Positions 15,545 through 23,324 of a stretch of 34,862 nucleotides of DNA are shown here, one piece after another. Under the pieces are notes generated by a model that was not told the origin of the DNA, did not search any database, and saw nothing but the letters and a program-made list of their open reading frames with translations. This stretch comes from Pseudomonadota bacterium (lineage in GTDB: Bacteria > Pseudomonadota > Gammaproteobacteria > Burkholderiales > Burkholderiaceae_C): assembly GCA_023438115.1 (NCBI GenBank), contig JAEZEB010000013.1:1-34862 (forward strand), in the 5' to 3' direction. The position numbers and the translations under genes are program-made. The stretch's first letter is position 1. Each line of letters begins with the position of its first letter.

Positions 15545-15877
15545 CTACGCCTCGGGTGACGGTTCAAGAGACTGAATGGCCCCTCTCAGACCATCGCTCC
15601 TAGCCTGTAATCGTTTCTCAGCCAGCTTCTGAATCACCGGACTCCCAGTAAAAACAAGGTGGAGGAAGGTCTCCATGGACCTGCGTGACAGCTTCTCGTG
15701 GCTCGTGACAGAGGCGCCCAGCTCCATCTTGTAGTACGTCTCGCCGTCCTTGATCGTGACCCCGAAGGCATCCACATGGTCCTTCCGTGCCCTTGCGGGA
15801 TTCCAGCAGTACCACTCGTTGTTGAGGGCATTCAGGCGGGTCAGTGCGTCTTGGAAGTTCTTCTCGGTCTTGAACAT
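15545..15877 (-). CDS. Small uncharacterised protein
   Basis: A 110-residue protein of no recognised family, with ATG 15877 preceded by AGAGAG. It starts MFKTEKNFQDALTRLNALNNEW and is mixed in composition, with several charged helices and no signal peptide or membrane segment. A beta-rich stretch, DAFGVTIKDGETYYKMEL, lies in the middle. It is divergent from the serine recombinase, with 37 bases between the start codons and a palindrome there, so the two may share control. Codon use fits a real gene of the island, but the call rests on reading frame, start context and composition only. Confidence 0.6.
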   Translation of the reverse strand: MFKTEKNFQDALTRLNALNNEWYCWNPARARKDHVDAFGVTIKDGETYYKMELGASVTSHEKLSRRSMETFLHLVFTGSPVIQKLAEKRLQARSDGLRGAIQSLEPSPEA

Positions 15878-15895
15878 CTCTCTTACAAAATGGCC

Positions 15896-15907
15896 TAACG
15901 AACGTTA
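15896..15907. promoter_or_regulatory. Perfect palindrome between two divergent island genes
   Basis: TAACGAACGTTA is an inverted repeat with 5-base arms and a 2-base centre. It lies midway between the start codons of the small minus-strand gene (15877) and the serine recombinase (15915). It could be an operator or a recombinase-binding site. CATAAT at 15911-15916 may be a -10 box for the recombinase if translation starts at ATG 15924. Confidence 0.35.
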
Positions 15908-15914
15908 CGCCATA

Positions 15915-16607
15915 ATGCACGACATGAAGATGGTCGCTTACCAGAGGGTTTCCACTGCCAGGCAGGGGCAACGGGGATTGGGTCTAGACGCACAGTGGGC
16001 CGCTATCCAGGCGTATGCCAAGCAGGTAAAAGGCCGGGTGATCGAACGCTTTACGGAGATCGAGAGCGGCAAGAATAACGAGCGTCCCGAGCTGGCCAAG
16101 GCACTTCGACACGCGAAGCTGACCGGCGCAGTCCTGGTGATAGCAAAGCTGGATCGCCTATCGAGGAACGCTGCCTTCCTCCTGACCCTCCGGGACAGCG
16201 GGGTCCGGTTCGTCGCAGCCGACATGCCAGATGCAAACGACCTGACGGTGGGGGTAATGGCGTTGGTCGCACAGCAAGAGCGTCAGGCGATCTCCACAAG
16301 GACCAAGGAGGCACTCCAGGCGGCCAAGGCAAGGGGGCAGCGCCTGGGGAATCCCAATGGAGCCGCCGCGCTCCGGCGGGCTCAGAGGGGGAATGCCGCG
16401 AGCGTTCAGCGGATCAAGGAGGTGGCGGACGCGAACGCCGAGGAACTGCGCCCGGTCGTGGAGTCGCTCCAGCGCCAAGGGGTGACTACCCTGGCTGCCC
16501 TGGCGGCGAGCTTGAACGAAAGCGAAATCCGCACCCCAAGAGGGGGACGCTGGCACCCGTCCTCGGTCAGGAATCTCCTGGGGAGACTGCAGATGAACGG
16601 CGCCTGA
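15915..16607 (+). CDS. Serine recombinase (resolvase/invertase family)
   Basis: A 230-residue recombinase. The N-terminal catalytic domain starts MVAYQRVSTARQGQRGLGLDAQ, with the nucleophile Ser13 in YQRVS. It continues with ESGKNNERPELAKAL, then LVIAKLDRLSRNAAFL and the Glu/Arg-rich helix QQERQAISTRTKEALQAAKARG. The C-terminal part is a small helix-turn-helix region (LAASLNESEIRTPRGGRWHPSSVRNLL) like that of short resolvases. ATG 15915 is the first start; ATG 15924 is also possible. It has no long C-terminal domain of the large serine integrases, so inversion, resolution or control of a nearby segment is more likely than insertion of the island. No inverted invertible segment was seen beside it. 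Confidence 0.93.
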   Translation: MHDMKMVAYQRVSTARQGQRGLGLDAQWAAIQAYAKQVKGRVIERFTEIESGKNNERPELAKALRHAKLTGAVLVIAKLDRLSRNAAFLLTLRDSGVRFVAADMPDANDLTVGVMALVAQQERQAISTRTKEALQAAKARGQRLGNPNGAAALRRAQRGNAASVQRIKEVADANAEELRPVVESLQRQGVTTLAALAASLNESEIRTPRGGRWHPSSVRNLLGRLQMNGA

Positions 16608-16727
16608 CGGGGTCGCCCTTCGATTTCCACACAGTCATGGGGGATCCCGACCGGGCACTCTCCCGCTCCTGAATGCCTCCGCTGGGTCTCCCACGGGGGC
16701 TTTTCTACGACTGAAGAAGGAAATCCC

Positions 16728-16919
16728 ATGAGCAACCTGCTCGGTGTCATTCGCACCGTCACGATCCCCGTTCACCTGTTCGACCACCTGAAGCAATGCC
16801 AGCGCCAGTTCGAACGCCAGGAAGGCCGCAAGCTGACCAACAGTCAGGCTCTGGCGATCATCCTGCGGCAGCACCGAGACATGCTTTGGCCTTCGCTGCA
16901 GCAGTCTGGGGAGGCTTGA
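16728..16919 (+). CDS. Small ribbon-helix-helix-like protein
   Basis: A 63-residue protein with a good ribosome site (AAGAAGG, 16714-16720). A short strand, RTVTIPVHLFDHL, is followed by two helices (CQRQFERQEGRKL and NSQALAIILRQHRDML), the layout of Arc/MetJ-type ribbon-helix-helix proteins. It lies three bases before the SF2-type ATPase gene, so the two are cotranscribed. It may regulate the operon or act as a DNA-binding partner of the ATPase. The fold assignment is from pattern only. Confidence 0.65.
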   Translation: MSNLLGVIRTVTIPVHLFDHLKQCQRQFERQEGRKLTNSQALAIILRQHRDMLWPSLQQSGEA

Positions 16920-16922
16920 TCC

Positions 16923-18650
16923 ATGAAGGCGCTGTTTGCGGTGTCTGCGTCAGTAGGGTCCGGGAAGACTATGGCTGCGGTCGAGTACATGACCAGGCGC
17001 GAAGCCGGTACCCAGGACTTTATCTACGTAGCGCCGACGATCAGGCTTCTGAACCAGACCGAAGAACAACTGCGATCAGCCCTGCGCGGACAAGGTTCTA
17101 TCCGCAACGTCCATCTGATTCACTCTGAAGCCACCTTCGAGGAATGCTTCTCGGCATTGAGTGAGGCGTTGCAAGTGATCAACGAACGCCCGGCTGGTGT
17201 TGGACGTGTGGTCTTCCTGACCACTAAGACGTTCCTCGGAGTTCTGCCCAACATCGTCGACCGTCCTAGATGGAGCCTGATCCTGGATGAGGCATTCGCT
17301 CCGGTGACATTCATCGAATATCACCTCGGACCTCGCCCCGAAGAGGGACTGGCCTACTTCCACGAGATGTTCCGCGTCGACCCCGATGACCACTACCTTG
17401 TTTCGCCTGTTGAAGGTCGAAGAGGTCTGGTCGAGGAGATTGCATCCGGGCGACTCGAGCAGTGCGGACAGAAGCACCTCGGTCAGAGCCAACTCGCCCA
17501 ATCAGTCAGCAACCATGCGATTCGGTGCGAACTCGTCGTGACGCCCAAGTCGCGGAGACCGGCGTCGGTCGTTGGCAGGGAGGCGGCCGAACAGACGGCT
17601 ACCCAGACCCGCTGCCAGACCCTCCTTGTCGCCTGCTACGTGACACCCGAGTACTTCGGCCAGTTCCGTGAAGCAATCGTCTTGTCAGCCCTCTTCGAGC
17701 ACACGGTGCTGTATCACCTGTGGACTCGGTCCTTTGGCGTCCGGTTCCTGCCTCACCCGTGGTTCACCGCCGGAAGACTCCGGAATGTACATACCGAACA
17801 AGGGCCGACGATCTCCATTGGCCATCTACTTCACCCGGAGGATCGTGCGAGCAAGCACAACTTGTTCGCCAACAGGCACACGGGGAGGCCCGGGGAACGC
17901 TCGCCAGGGAATCGCGTCCTGGACTCGCTCGTCCGAACGGCCGTCGAGTTCTTCAGGGGGTCTCGGTTCCTGCTTCAGACCAACAATGGATCCGGCTACG
18001 GTCCGGGTGGAGCGTTGCTCCCTTCCGCCGCTGTTCCTATCCCCGTGGCCAGTCACGGGCTGAACAACTTCATGGGTGCTGACCACATCGCTGCCCTTGC
18101 TGTGACCAATCCCAATCCGCAGGAACAGGAATGGGTGCAGTCACGGACCGGACTGACCAAGGACCAAGTCCAACAGGCATATCGGATCCACACCGTGTAT
18201 CAAGCGGTGGGGCGCACCTCGATTCGCTCAGCTACACGGACCAAGTCGAGGAGAGTATTCCTGGTGGCGGGGTACGACGATGCGCTTCTTCTGCACCGCC
18301 TGTTCCGTGGTTCTACCTGGCTCGGACAAGTGGGCGACCAAGCCTCGCTGAAGGGCGTCCGGGAGGTCATGACGGTCCCCAGTGAAATGAGGAAGTTGGC
18401 AGCCGCCATCGTCGAACACCTAGACGCCCTGCCCTCCGACGTGCGGGAGATTTCATCCCGGTCAGTGAAGGCTCAGGTGGCTCCCCAGGTGCCCTCCAGT
18501 ACCTGGACAGAGGCTGCGCGTATGGCGGCAGACGACAGCTTGACTTGGACGAAGGCGGGTCACAGCTTTCGTCGTGTGGTGTACGACGACTTCTTCGGAA
18601 AAGCCTTAGACGATGGCCAGTGCGCTGAAACTCACATGATTAACCAATAA
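16923..18650 (+). CDS. SF2-type helicase/ATPase of unknown role
   Basis: A 575-residue protein with helicase superfamily 2-like motifs. Motif I is SVGSGKTMAA (K15, T16) at the extreme N-terminus, motif Ia is FIYVAPTIRLLNQT, and motif II is LILDEAF (D122, E123). Motif VI is YQAVGRTSIR (residues 426-435), with the Gln and Arg that contact ATP. An Asn/Gly-rich segment, HGLNNFMGADHIAAL, precedes motif VI where motif V is expected. No nuclease, zinc or known accessory domain is seen, and the spacing between domains 1 and 2 is long. A GGGGAGG ribosome site ends six bases before ATG 16923. Helicases like this occur in replication modules of mobile elements and in defence systems. The sequence does not decide which. 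Confidence 0.75.
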   Translation: MKALFAVSASVGSGKTMAAVEYMTRREAGTQDFIYVAPTIRLLNQTEEQLRSALRGQGSIRNVHLIHSEATFEECFSALSEALQVINERPAGVGRVVFLTTKTFLGVLPNIVDRPRWSLILDEAFAPVTFIEYHLGPRPEEGLAYFHEMFRVDPDDHYLVSPVEGRRGLVEEIASGRLEQCGQKHLGQSQLAQSVSNHAIRCELVVTPKSRRPASVVGREAAEQTATQTRCQTLLVACYVTPEYFGQFREAIVLSALFEHTVLYHLWTRSFGVRFLPHPWFTAGRLRNVHTEQGPTISIGHLLHPEDRASKHNLFANRHTGRPGERSPGNRVLDSLVRTAVEFFRGSRFLLQTNNGSGYGPGGALLPSAAVPIPVASHGLNNFMGADHIAALAVTNPNPQEQEWVQSRTGLTKDQVQQAYRIHTVYQAVGRTSIRSATRTKSRRVFLVAGYDDALLLHRLFRGSTWLGQVGDQASLKGVREVMTVPSEMRKLAAAIVEHLDALPSDVREISSRSVKAQVAPQVPSSTWTEAARMAADDSLTWTKAGHSFRRVVYDDFFGKALDDGQCAETHMINQ

Positions 18651-18697
18651 CTGTATGGTTCTTTATGTGAGATTCGGATAGCGGCAAACCGCTCGAT

Positions 18698-18732
18698 CCC
18701 GGTCGGCTCTTCGCAAGAGGGGCTGACCGGGG
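18698..18732 (+). terminator. Strong hairpin between convergent ATPase and hsdR genes
   Basis: CCCGGTC pairs with GACCGGG and the stem continues inward through CTCTT/AAGAG with a small bulge around a CGC loop. It lies 47 bases after the ATPase stop and 91 bases beyond the hsdR stop. There is no clear T-run on either side, so it may act weakly or need Rho, but the place fits a shared terminator. The rest of 18651-18822 holds a smaller GCGG/CCGC hairpin and a coding-like stretch described under findings. Confidence 0.55.
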
Positions 18733-18822
18733 CTTACCTGAGTGCATCCCCGACACCAAACACAGCCTCACAGATCGTCTTTTTGGTGATCTGTAGATGT
18801 TCTGGGCCGTAGACATCCCTCA

Positions 18823-21800
18823 TCAGTTCATCCCAGAAGCTGCCCCCTGGTACACGCTCTGGCTTCCCCCGAAGTAGCTTTCGTAGATGTGAGCGTAGGT
18901 CTTGGCTCGCTTGTCCTGGATGATGATCGGCGTGTACGCGGCGGGCAGCTTTCGGAGGTGATCCCGGATGGTCCGCTCCACGTCCGCCTTGGTCATCGTC
19001 TTGAGCTTCCAATCGAGCACCAGCTTCTCGGCCTTCAGCTTCGTCAGTAGCTCCTTGGCGACCTTCTTTACCTCATCCTTCTCTTTGTCGGTAAGGACAG
19101 GATCAGGCTGCGTCAGGAGGTCGAAGATCGCCAACTCCTCCTCGGTGAGGTTCTCGCGGTGCGCTCGTTGCTCCTCCTGCGTGAGGTTCTGGGCGAAAGC
19201 CAGCAGCTCCTTGAAGAACGTTTCGAGGTTGTGGCTGGAGGAGTTGTAGGCTTCGATCATCTTCTGGAACTTCTCCAGGAAGTCGATCCGGCCCTTGTTC
19301 TCCAGGACCATCTTCTCTAGCTTCTTCTCGATCTGACCCTTCAGCTTCTCGGCCTCGGTGGCCTTCTTGCCTTCCTCGAACTTCTTCTGGAGAGCAGCGA
19401 AGTCGATCTGAGAAAGGTCGATCAGGGGTTCTGCCTCAGGTCGTGCCCCGATCCGGTACCCCTCAGTGGCAATCGAGTCGTCAAGGAGTGCGTCCAGGTC
19501 ATTCATCACCCCTGAGATGTCCGGCGGGTTTCTCAGCGCCTTGATCATGCCCCCGAGATACGCCACCAGCACGGACGTTGGCGCGTAAGCGTTTGCTCGC
19601 TGGTCAGGGAGGATGGCTTTGAAGGTTCGCGCAACCCGACCGGCAAGCAGCAGGTACTCCTTGGTCTTCTCTTCTCCTGCCTCCAGGATCTTGTCCATTG
19701 TCGCCTGGAGAGCCGCCAATCGCTTCCCTGGAGGGGTTCTCACGATGCTATCCAAGTCAATTCCGAGCGGACTACAGAAACCCTCCGCATGCTTCAGCAG
19801 GACTTCCAACTGCGCCACCAACACTGCCTTGTTGTTGATCGGCATCTGTCCTGGTTGCTTGGGCTTGGCGTAGATGCGAAGCGCGTCCTGGAGATTGCGG
19901 AAGATGCCGACGTAATCGACTATGAGACCAGCGGTCTTCCCGGGTGCCACACGGTTTGCCCGAGCGATGGTCTGCATGAGCGTGTGGTTCCGCATCGGCT
20001 TGTCCAGGTACAGAGTCGAGCAGGTCGGCACATCAAACCCCGTGATCCACATGGCGCAGACGAACACCAACCGAAGGGGACTGTCGGGATCCTTGAACTT
20101 CTCGTCGAGATCCTCGGTCACCATCCGCTGGCGGTGAGGGATGATGTCAAGGCCCTTGGCCTTCAGATCCTCCACCTCGTTCTGCGACTGAGACACCACC
20201 ACGGCCATGTCGGTGGTCTTCATCAGGATGATCTTGTCTTCCAGCGTCTCCCTCGCCTCGCCCGTAGCCTTCTTCAGTTGCGCCTGAAGTTCCGCCAAGT
20301 TCTCCTTCCACCGGGCCTGCACCTTGTCGTACATGCGAACCGCTGTCGCCTTGTCGATGCAAACCATCATGGCCTTGCCCCGATAGCCCCTTCCGAGGAA
20401 GTGCGTCACCAGATCAGACGCAATGGTGTCCAGGCGCTCGTCGCGGGTGATCAGGTGGTACTCGCGAGCGAACTCCCGCTCCAGCTTTTTCTCTTGCTCC
20501 TCGTCGAGTTCGGCGGCCTCCAGAAGGCGCTCGATGTCCTGATTCAGGTTCTCGTTGATAATCTGGAGTTCAGGCGTGCGGTTCTCGTAGTACAGCGGAA
20601 CCGTCGCCCCGTCCTCGATTGAGCGGGCGAAGTCGTAAACCGAGACGTAGTCGCCAAACACCTCCCTAGTGCGCTCCTCCTCGCCGGCAATCAGTGGTGT
20701 CCCCGTAAATCCCAGGAAAGCCGCATTGGGCAGACCGTTGCGCATGTTCAAGGCGAACACGTCGTACTGGCTGCGGTGGGCTTCGTCGGTGATGACGATG
20801 ATGTCGTCGCGATCAGAGACCTTCGGGTAAGGCTCGCCCTTCTCGGTCCGGAACTTCTGGATCAGACTGAAGACGTATCGATGGTCCTCACGAAGCAACT
20901 GCTTGAGGTTCTCCGCGCTCGTGGCCTGTACCTCCGCGCCCGTGATCGCGCCCGTCGTCGTGAAGGTCTTGTAGATTTGGTCGTCCAGTTCTGCACGGTC
21001 GGTGACCATCACGAAGGTCCACTTGCCTGGGAGCTTGCGAAGCACCTTCTGAGTGAAGAACACCATGGACAGGCTCTTGCCGCTGCCCTGGGTGTGCCAG
21101 AACACCCCCAGCTTCTTCGCCGCTTCTGCATCGCCGGATGAACGCAGGCTGACCATCTGGTCGATGGCCTTGTTGACGCCCAGGTACTGATGGTTCTTGG
21201 CGATGATCTTGATGACACCGCCTCGCACCGTTTGGAACACCGTGAAGTTCTCGATGAAATCCAGTAGCCGCCGCTTGTCGCAGAGACCCCGAATGGCCGT
21301 CTCCAGAGAAGTCGATCCTGGCTCCGTCTCGTCGTCGATCCGCCGCCACTCGAAGAAGTGCTCCCAAGGGCTGGTCAACGTACCCACCCGGGTCTGTGAG
21401 CCGTTGGACAGAAGAATGAAGGCGTTGGGGTGGAAAAGCTGCGGAATGCTCTGCCCCTTGTAGTCCTTCAGGTTGTCGTCATAGGCCGACTTCAGCGGGA
21501 CATTGGGGGCCTTCAATTCGATGAACACTAGGGGGATGCCATTGACGAAGCCGATCAAGTCGCACCGCCGCTTGTACATCTCGCCCGAAACCCACATCTG
21601 TTGGGTGAGAAGAAAGTCGTTGTTCTCCGGATTGCCCCAATCGACAACCGTCAACTCGACCGTCTGCGGATTGCCGTCATCGTCATCGTCGGGCACCTCC
21701 ACCTTCACACGGTGGCGCAACAGCTTGTAGAAGGTCTGATTCGCGTTGACGGGGATCTGTTTGGAGCGGTCTTCCGTGAGCTTCTCTATGGCTTGTTCGT

Positions 21801-22035
21801 AAGCAGATTCCGGATGACCCGGATTCAACTTCCGGAGCGCCTTGCGTAGTCGCGAAACCAGAATCACTTCAGCGGCGGACTTCCGGCGCTCGGTCCCATA
21901 CGCCCCGAATGATTCGTCGTAAAGGTTTACCGTCTCCCATCCCAAAGATGCGAAGCAATCGATGGCTGGCAACTCGACTAGCGCAAGTTCGCCATACCCG
22001 GCTGTCACGTCCTTAGCAGTGGGAGCGATCTTCAT
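18823..22035 (-). CDS. hsdR: Type I restriction endonuclease subunit R
   Basis: A 1070-residue motor and nuclease subunit. With HsdM and HsdS it translocates unmodified DNA using ATP and cuts far from the recognition site. The N-terminal nuclease has D159, E173 and K175 in DLIGFVNGIPLVFIELKAP (PD-(D/E)XK). The helicase core has Walker A HTQGSGKS (314-321), DEAH at 417-420 and the motif III region GFTGTPL. Motif VI is in ANRVAPGKTAG. The C-terminal helical region meets the methyltransferase and ends SYFGGSQSVYQGAASGMN. The chain is uninterrupted. Its ATG overlaps the hsdS stop by four bases. It is last in an M-S-R operon. Confidence 0.96.
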   Translation of the reverse strand: MKIAPTAKDVTAGYGELALVELPAIDCFASLGWETVNLYDESFGAYGTERRKSAAEVILVSRLRKALRKLNPGHPESAYEQAIEKLTEDRSKQIPVNANQTFYKLLRHRVKVEVPDDDDDGNPQTVELTVVDWGNPENNDFLLTQQMWVSGEMYKRRCDLIGFVNGIPLVFIELKAPNVPLKSAYDDNLKDYKGQSIPQLFHPNAFILLSNGSQTRVGTLTSPWEHFFEWRRIDDETEPGSTSLETAIRGLCDKRRLLDFIENFTVFQTVRGGVIKIIAKNHQYLGVNKAIDQMVSLRSSGDAEAAKKLGVFWHTQGSGKSLSMVFFTQKVLRKLPGKWTFVMVTDRAELDDQIYKTFTTTGAITGAEVQATSAENLKQLLREDHRYVFSLIQKFRTEKGEPYPKVSDRDDIIVITDEAHRSQYDVFALNMRNGLPNAAFLGFTGTPLIAGEEERTREVFGDYVSVYDFARSIEDGATVPLYYENRTPELQIINENLNQDIERLLEAAELDEEQEKKLEREFAREYHLITRDERLDTIASDLVTHFLGRGYRGKAMMVCIDKATAVRMYDKVQARWKENLAELQAQLKKATGEARETLEDKIILMKTTDMAVVVSQSQNEVEDLKAKGLDIIPHRQRMVTEDLDEKFKDPDSPLRLVFVCAMWITGFDVPTCSTLYLDKPMRNHTLMQTIARANRVAPGKTAGLIVDYVGIFRNLQDALRIYAKPKQPGQMPINNKAVLVAQLEVLLKHAEGFCSPLGIDLDSIVRTPPGKRLAALQATMDKILEAGEEKTKEYLLLAGRVARTFKAILPDQRANAYAPTSVLVAYLGGMIKALRNPPDISGVMNDLDALLDDSIATEGYRIGARPEAEPLIDLSQIDFAALQKKFEEGKKATEAEKLKGQIEKKLEKMVLENKGRIDFLEKFQKMIEAYNSSSHNLETFFKELLAFAQNLTQEEQRAHRENLTEEELAIFDLLTQPDPVLTDKEKDEVKKVAKELLTKLKAEKLVLDWKLKTMTKADVERTIRDHLRKLPAAYTPIIIQDKRAKTYAHIYESYFGGSQSVYQGAASGMN

Positions 22036-23324
22036 GCGGCGATAGCCTCCTCAGGCTCGGGCAGGGTGGAAACGTCAAGTTCTCCGGAGATCAACCTGGG
22101 GAGCAGGAAGTCTCGGGTGGTACGGAGGTTGGCACTTGCGCGATGAAGGCTCAGCTCGAGGTCGAACATGGGATCGAGAAGCGCCATGGCCTTCTTCATC
22201 AATTCGGTAGCGGGCACGACCAAGCGCATAGCCTTCATATCTGCCGCGCTCAAGTGGGCAACCGTGGTCCCGACGATGGTTTTTTCAAGGATCTGAATTG
22301 GATCGCGCACCGCTAAGAAGAGGAAATTCCGAGAGATGTTCGCGATGGGACGAAGGCGCAAGACTCGCTGGTTTAGCCAAGCCTGCGGACCTGCCCACTT
22401 TCCCATGTGAAACTGGCCATCCATTCCGACCAAGATATCTCCGCAAGACACCAGATACTTGGCATCAGCTTTCTCCTCAGTTGTGGCAGACGGGCAGTTT
22501 CCTTTTATGTCGCGGATTCGAATCACGCCACGACGACCATCACCAATTCCGCGGAACAGATTCGATTTAAAGGGAAAGCCATAGGTCACTTCGGCGATGT
22601 CATAAACCGCCTCAACAGTCCATCCCTCCGGGATCATCCCAAGTTCCGACTTGACCATCCTCGCCTGCTCATACCCGGGAAAGCGGAAGCGGACAAACCA
22701 CTCCTCGTAGATACTGCGGGCCTTCTCTTCAAGAATGGCGATCCGCCGCGTGTTGTTCTCGATCAGGTCGTCATAGGCGGACAGGAAGGAGGCTATGCGG
22801 CGCTGGGTTCCAATCGGCGGCAGGTTGATTTCACATTCATCTAAGAACGCCTCGAATTGGAAATTGCTGATTCCCGTTGACTGAACTTGCCATTGCGCGA
22901 TGCGCCGGTCTTCATACAGCGACTTCAAGAAGTAGTAGAGGAATCTTCCGTCAATCCAGGCCGAATCAGGAACGATGCGTTTGCAGAAGCTCGCGGGGAT
23001 AACCTTGTCGCCAATCGAAGCGAGCAAGCGATGGGAGCAGTAAAGGGCACGGCCAACAGGCTGATCCCGGCTTCCACCAGACACCTCGAAGATGATGTCA
23101 CCCGGTTGTAGCGTCCGAGACTTAAGGTTGGAATTCTTGTGGAAGCGTCGCGGAATCTCCCGAGTGTTGCCTAGCAGCGCCCCTGGTATGTCCGTGCCGC
23201 GGATCACTGCTGCTGGCGCTGGACAATCCTCAGTTTGGCACTCGGCCCCCCAGCCTCCACCAATGTAGGTAGCGACGACGGAGCGAAGCGTCTTTTTTGA
23301 CCACTCGCGTTTACCTTCCAGCAC
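22032..23324 (-). CDS. hsdS: Type I restriction-modification specificity subunit S
   Basis: A 430-residue subunit that chooses the two half-sites of the target. It starts at GTG 23324 with GGAGG correctly spaced upstream, overlapping the end of hsdM by 14 bases. Two target-recognition domains are visible (about 1-150 and 225-350). Each is followed by a conserved helical spacer: PPIGTQRRIASFLSAYDDLIENNTRRIAILEEKARSIYEEW and a second copy ending TTRDFLLPRLISGEL. The recognition domains are less GC-rich than neighbouring genes, as is common for exchanged specificity domains. The coding strand contains TCA AAA AAG near codon 10. The recognition sequence cannot be inferred. Confidence 0.95.
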   Translation of the reverse strand: MLEGKREWSKKTLRSVVATYIGGGWGAECQTEDCPAPAAVIRGTDIPGALLGNTREIPRRFHKNSNLKSRTLQPGDIIFEVSGGSRDQPVGRALYCSHRLLASIGDKVIPASFCKRIVPDSAWIDGRFLYYFLKSLYEDRRIAQWQVQSTGISNFQFEAFLDECEINLPPIGTQRRIASFLSAYDDLIENNTRRIAILEEKARSIYEEWFVRFRFPGYEQARMVKSELGMIPEGWTVEAVYDIAEVTYGFPFKSNLFRGIGDGRRGVIRIRDIKGNCPSATTEEKADAKYLVSCGDILVGMDGQFHMGKWAGPQAWLNQRVLRLRPIANISRNFLFLAVRDPIQILEKTIVGTTVAHLSAADMKAMRLVVPATELMKKAMALLDPMFDLELSLHRASANLRTTRDFLLPRLISGELDVSTLPEPEEAIAA

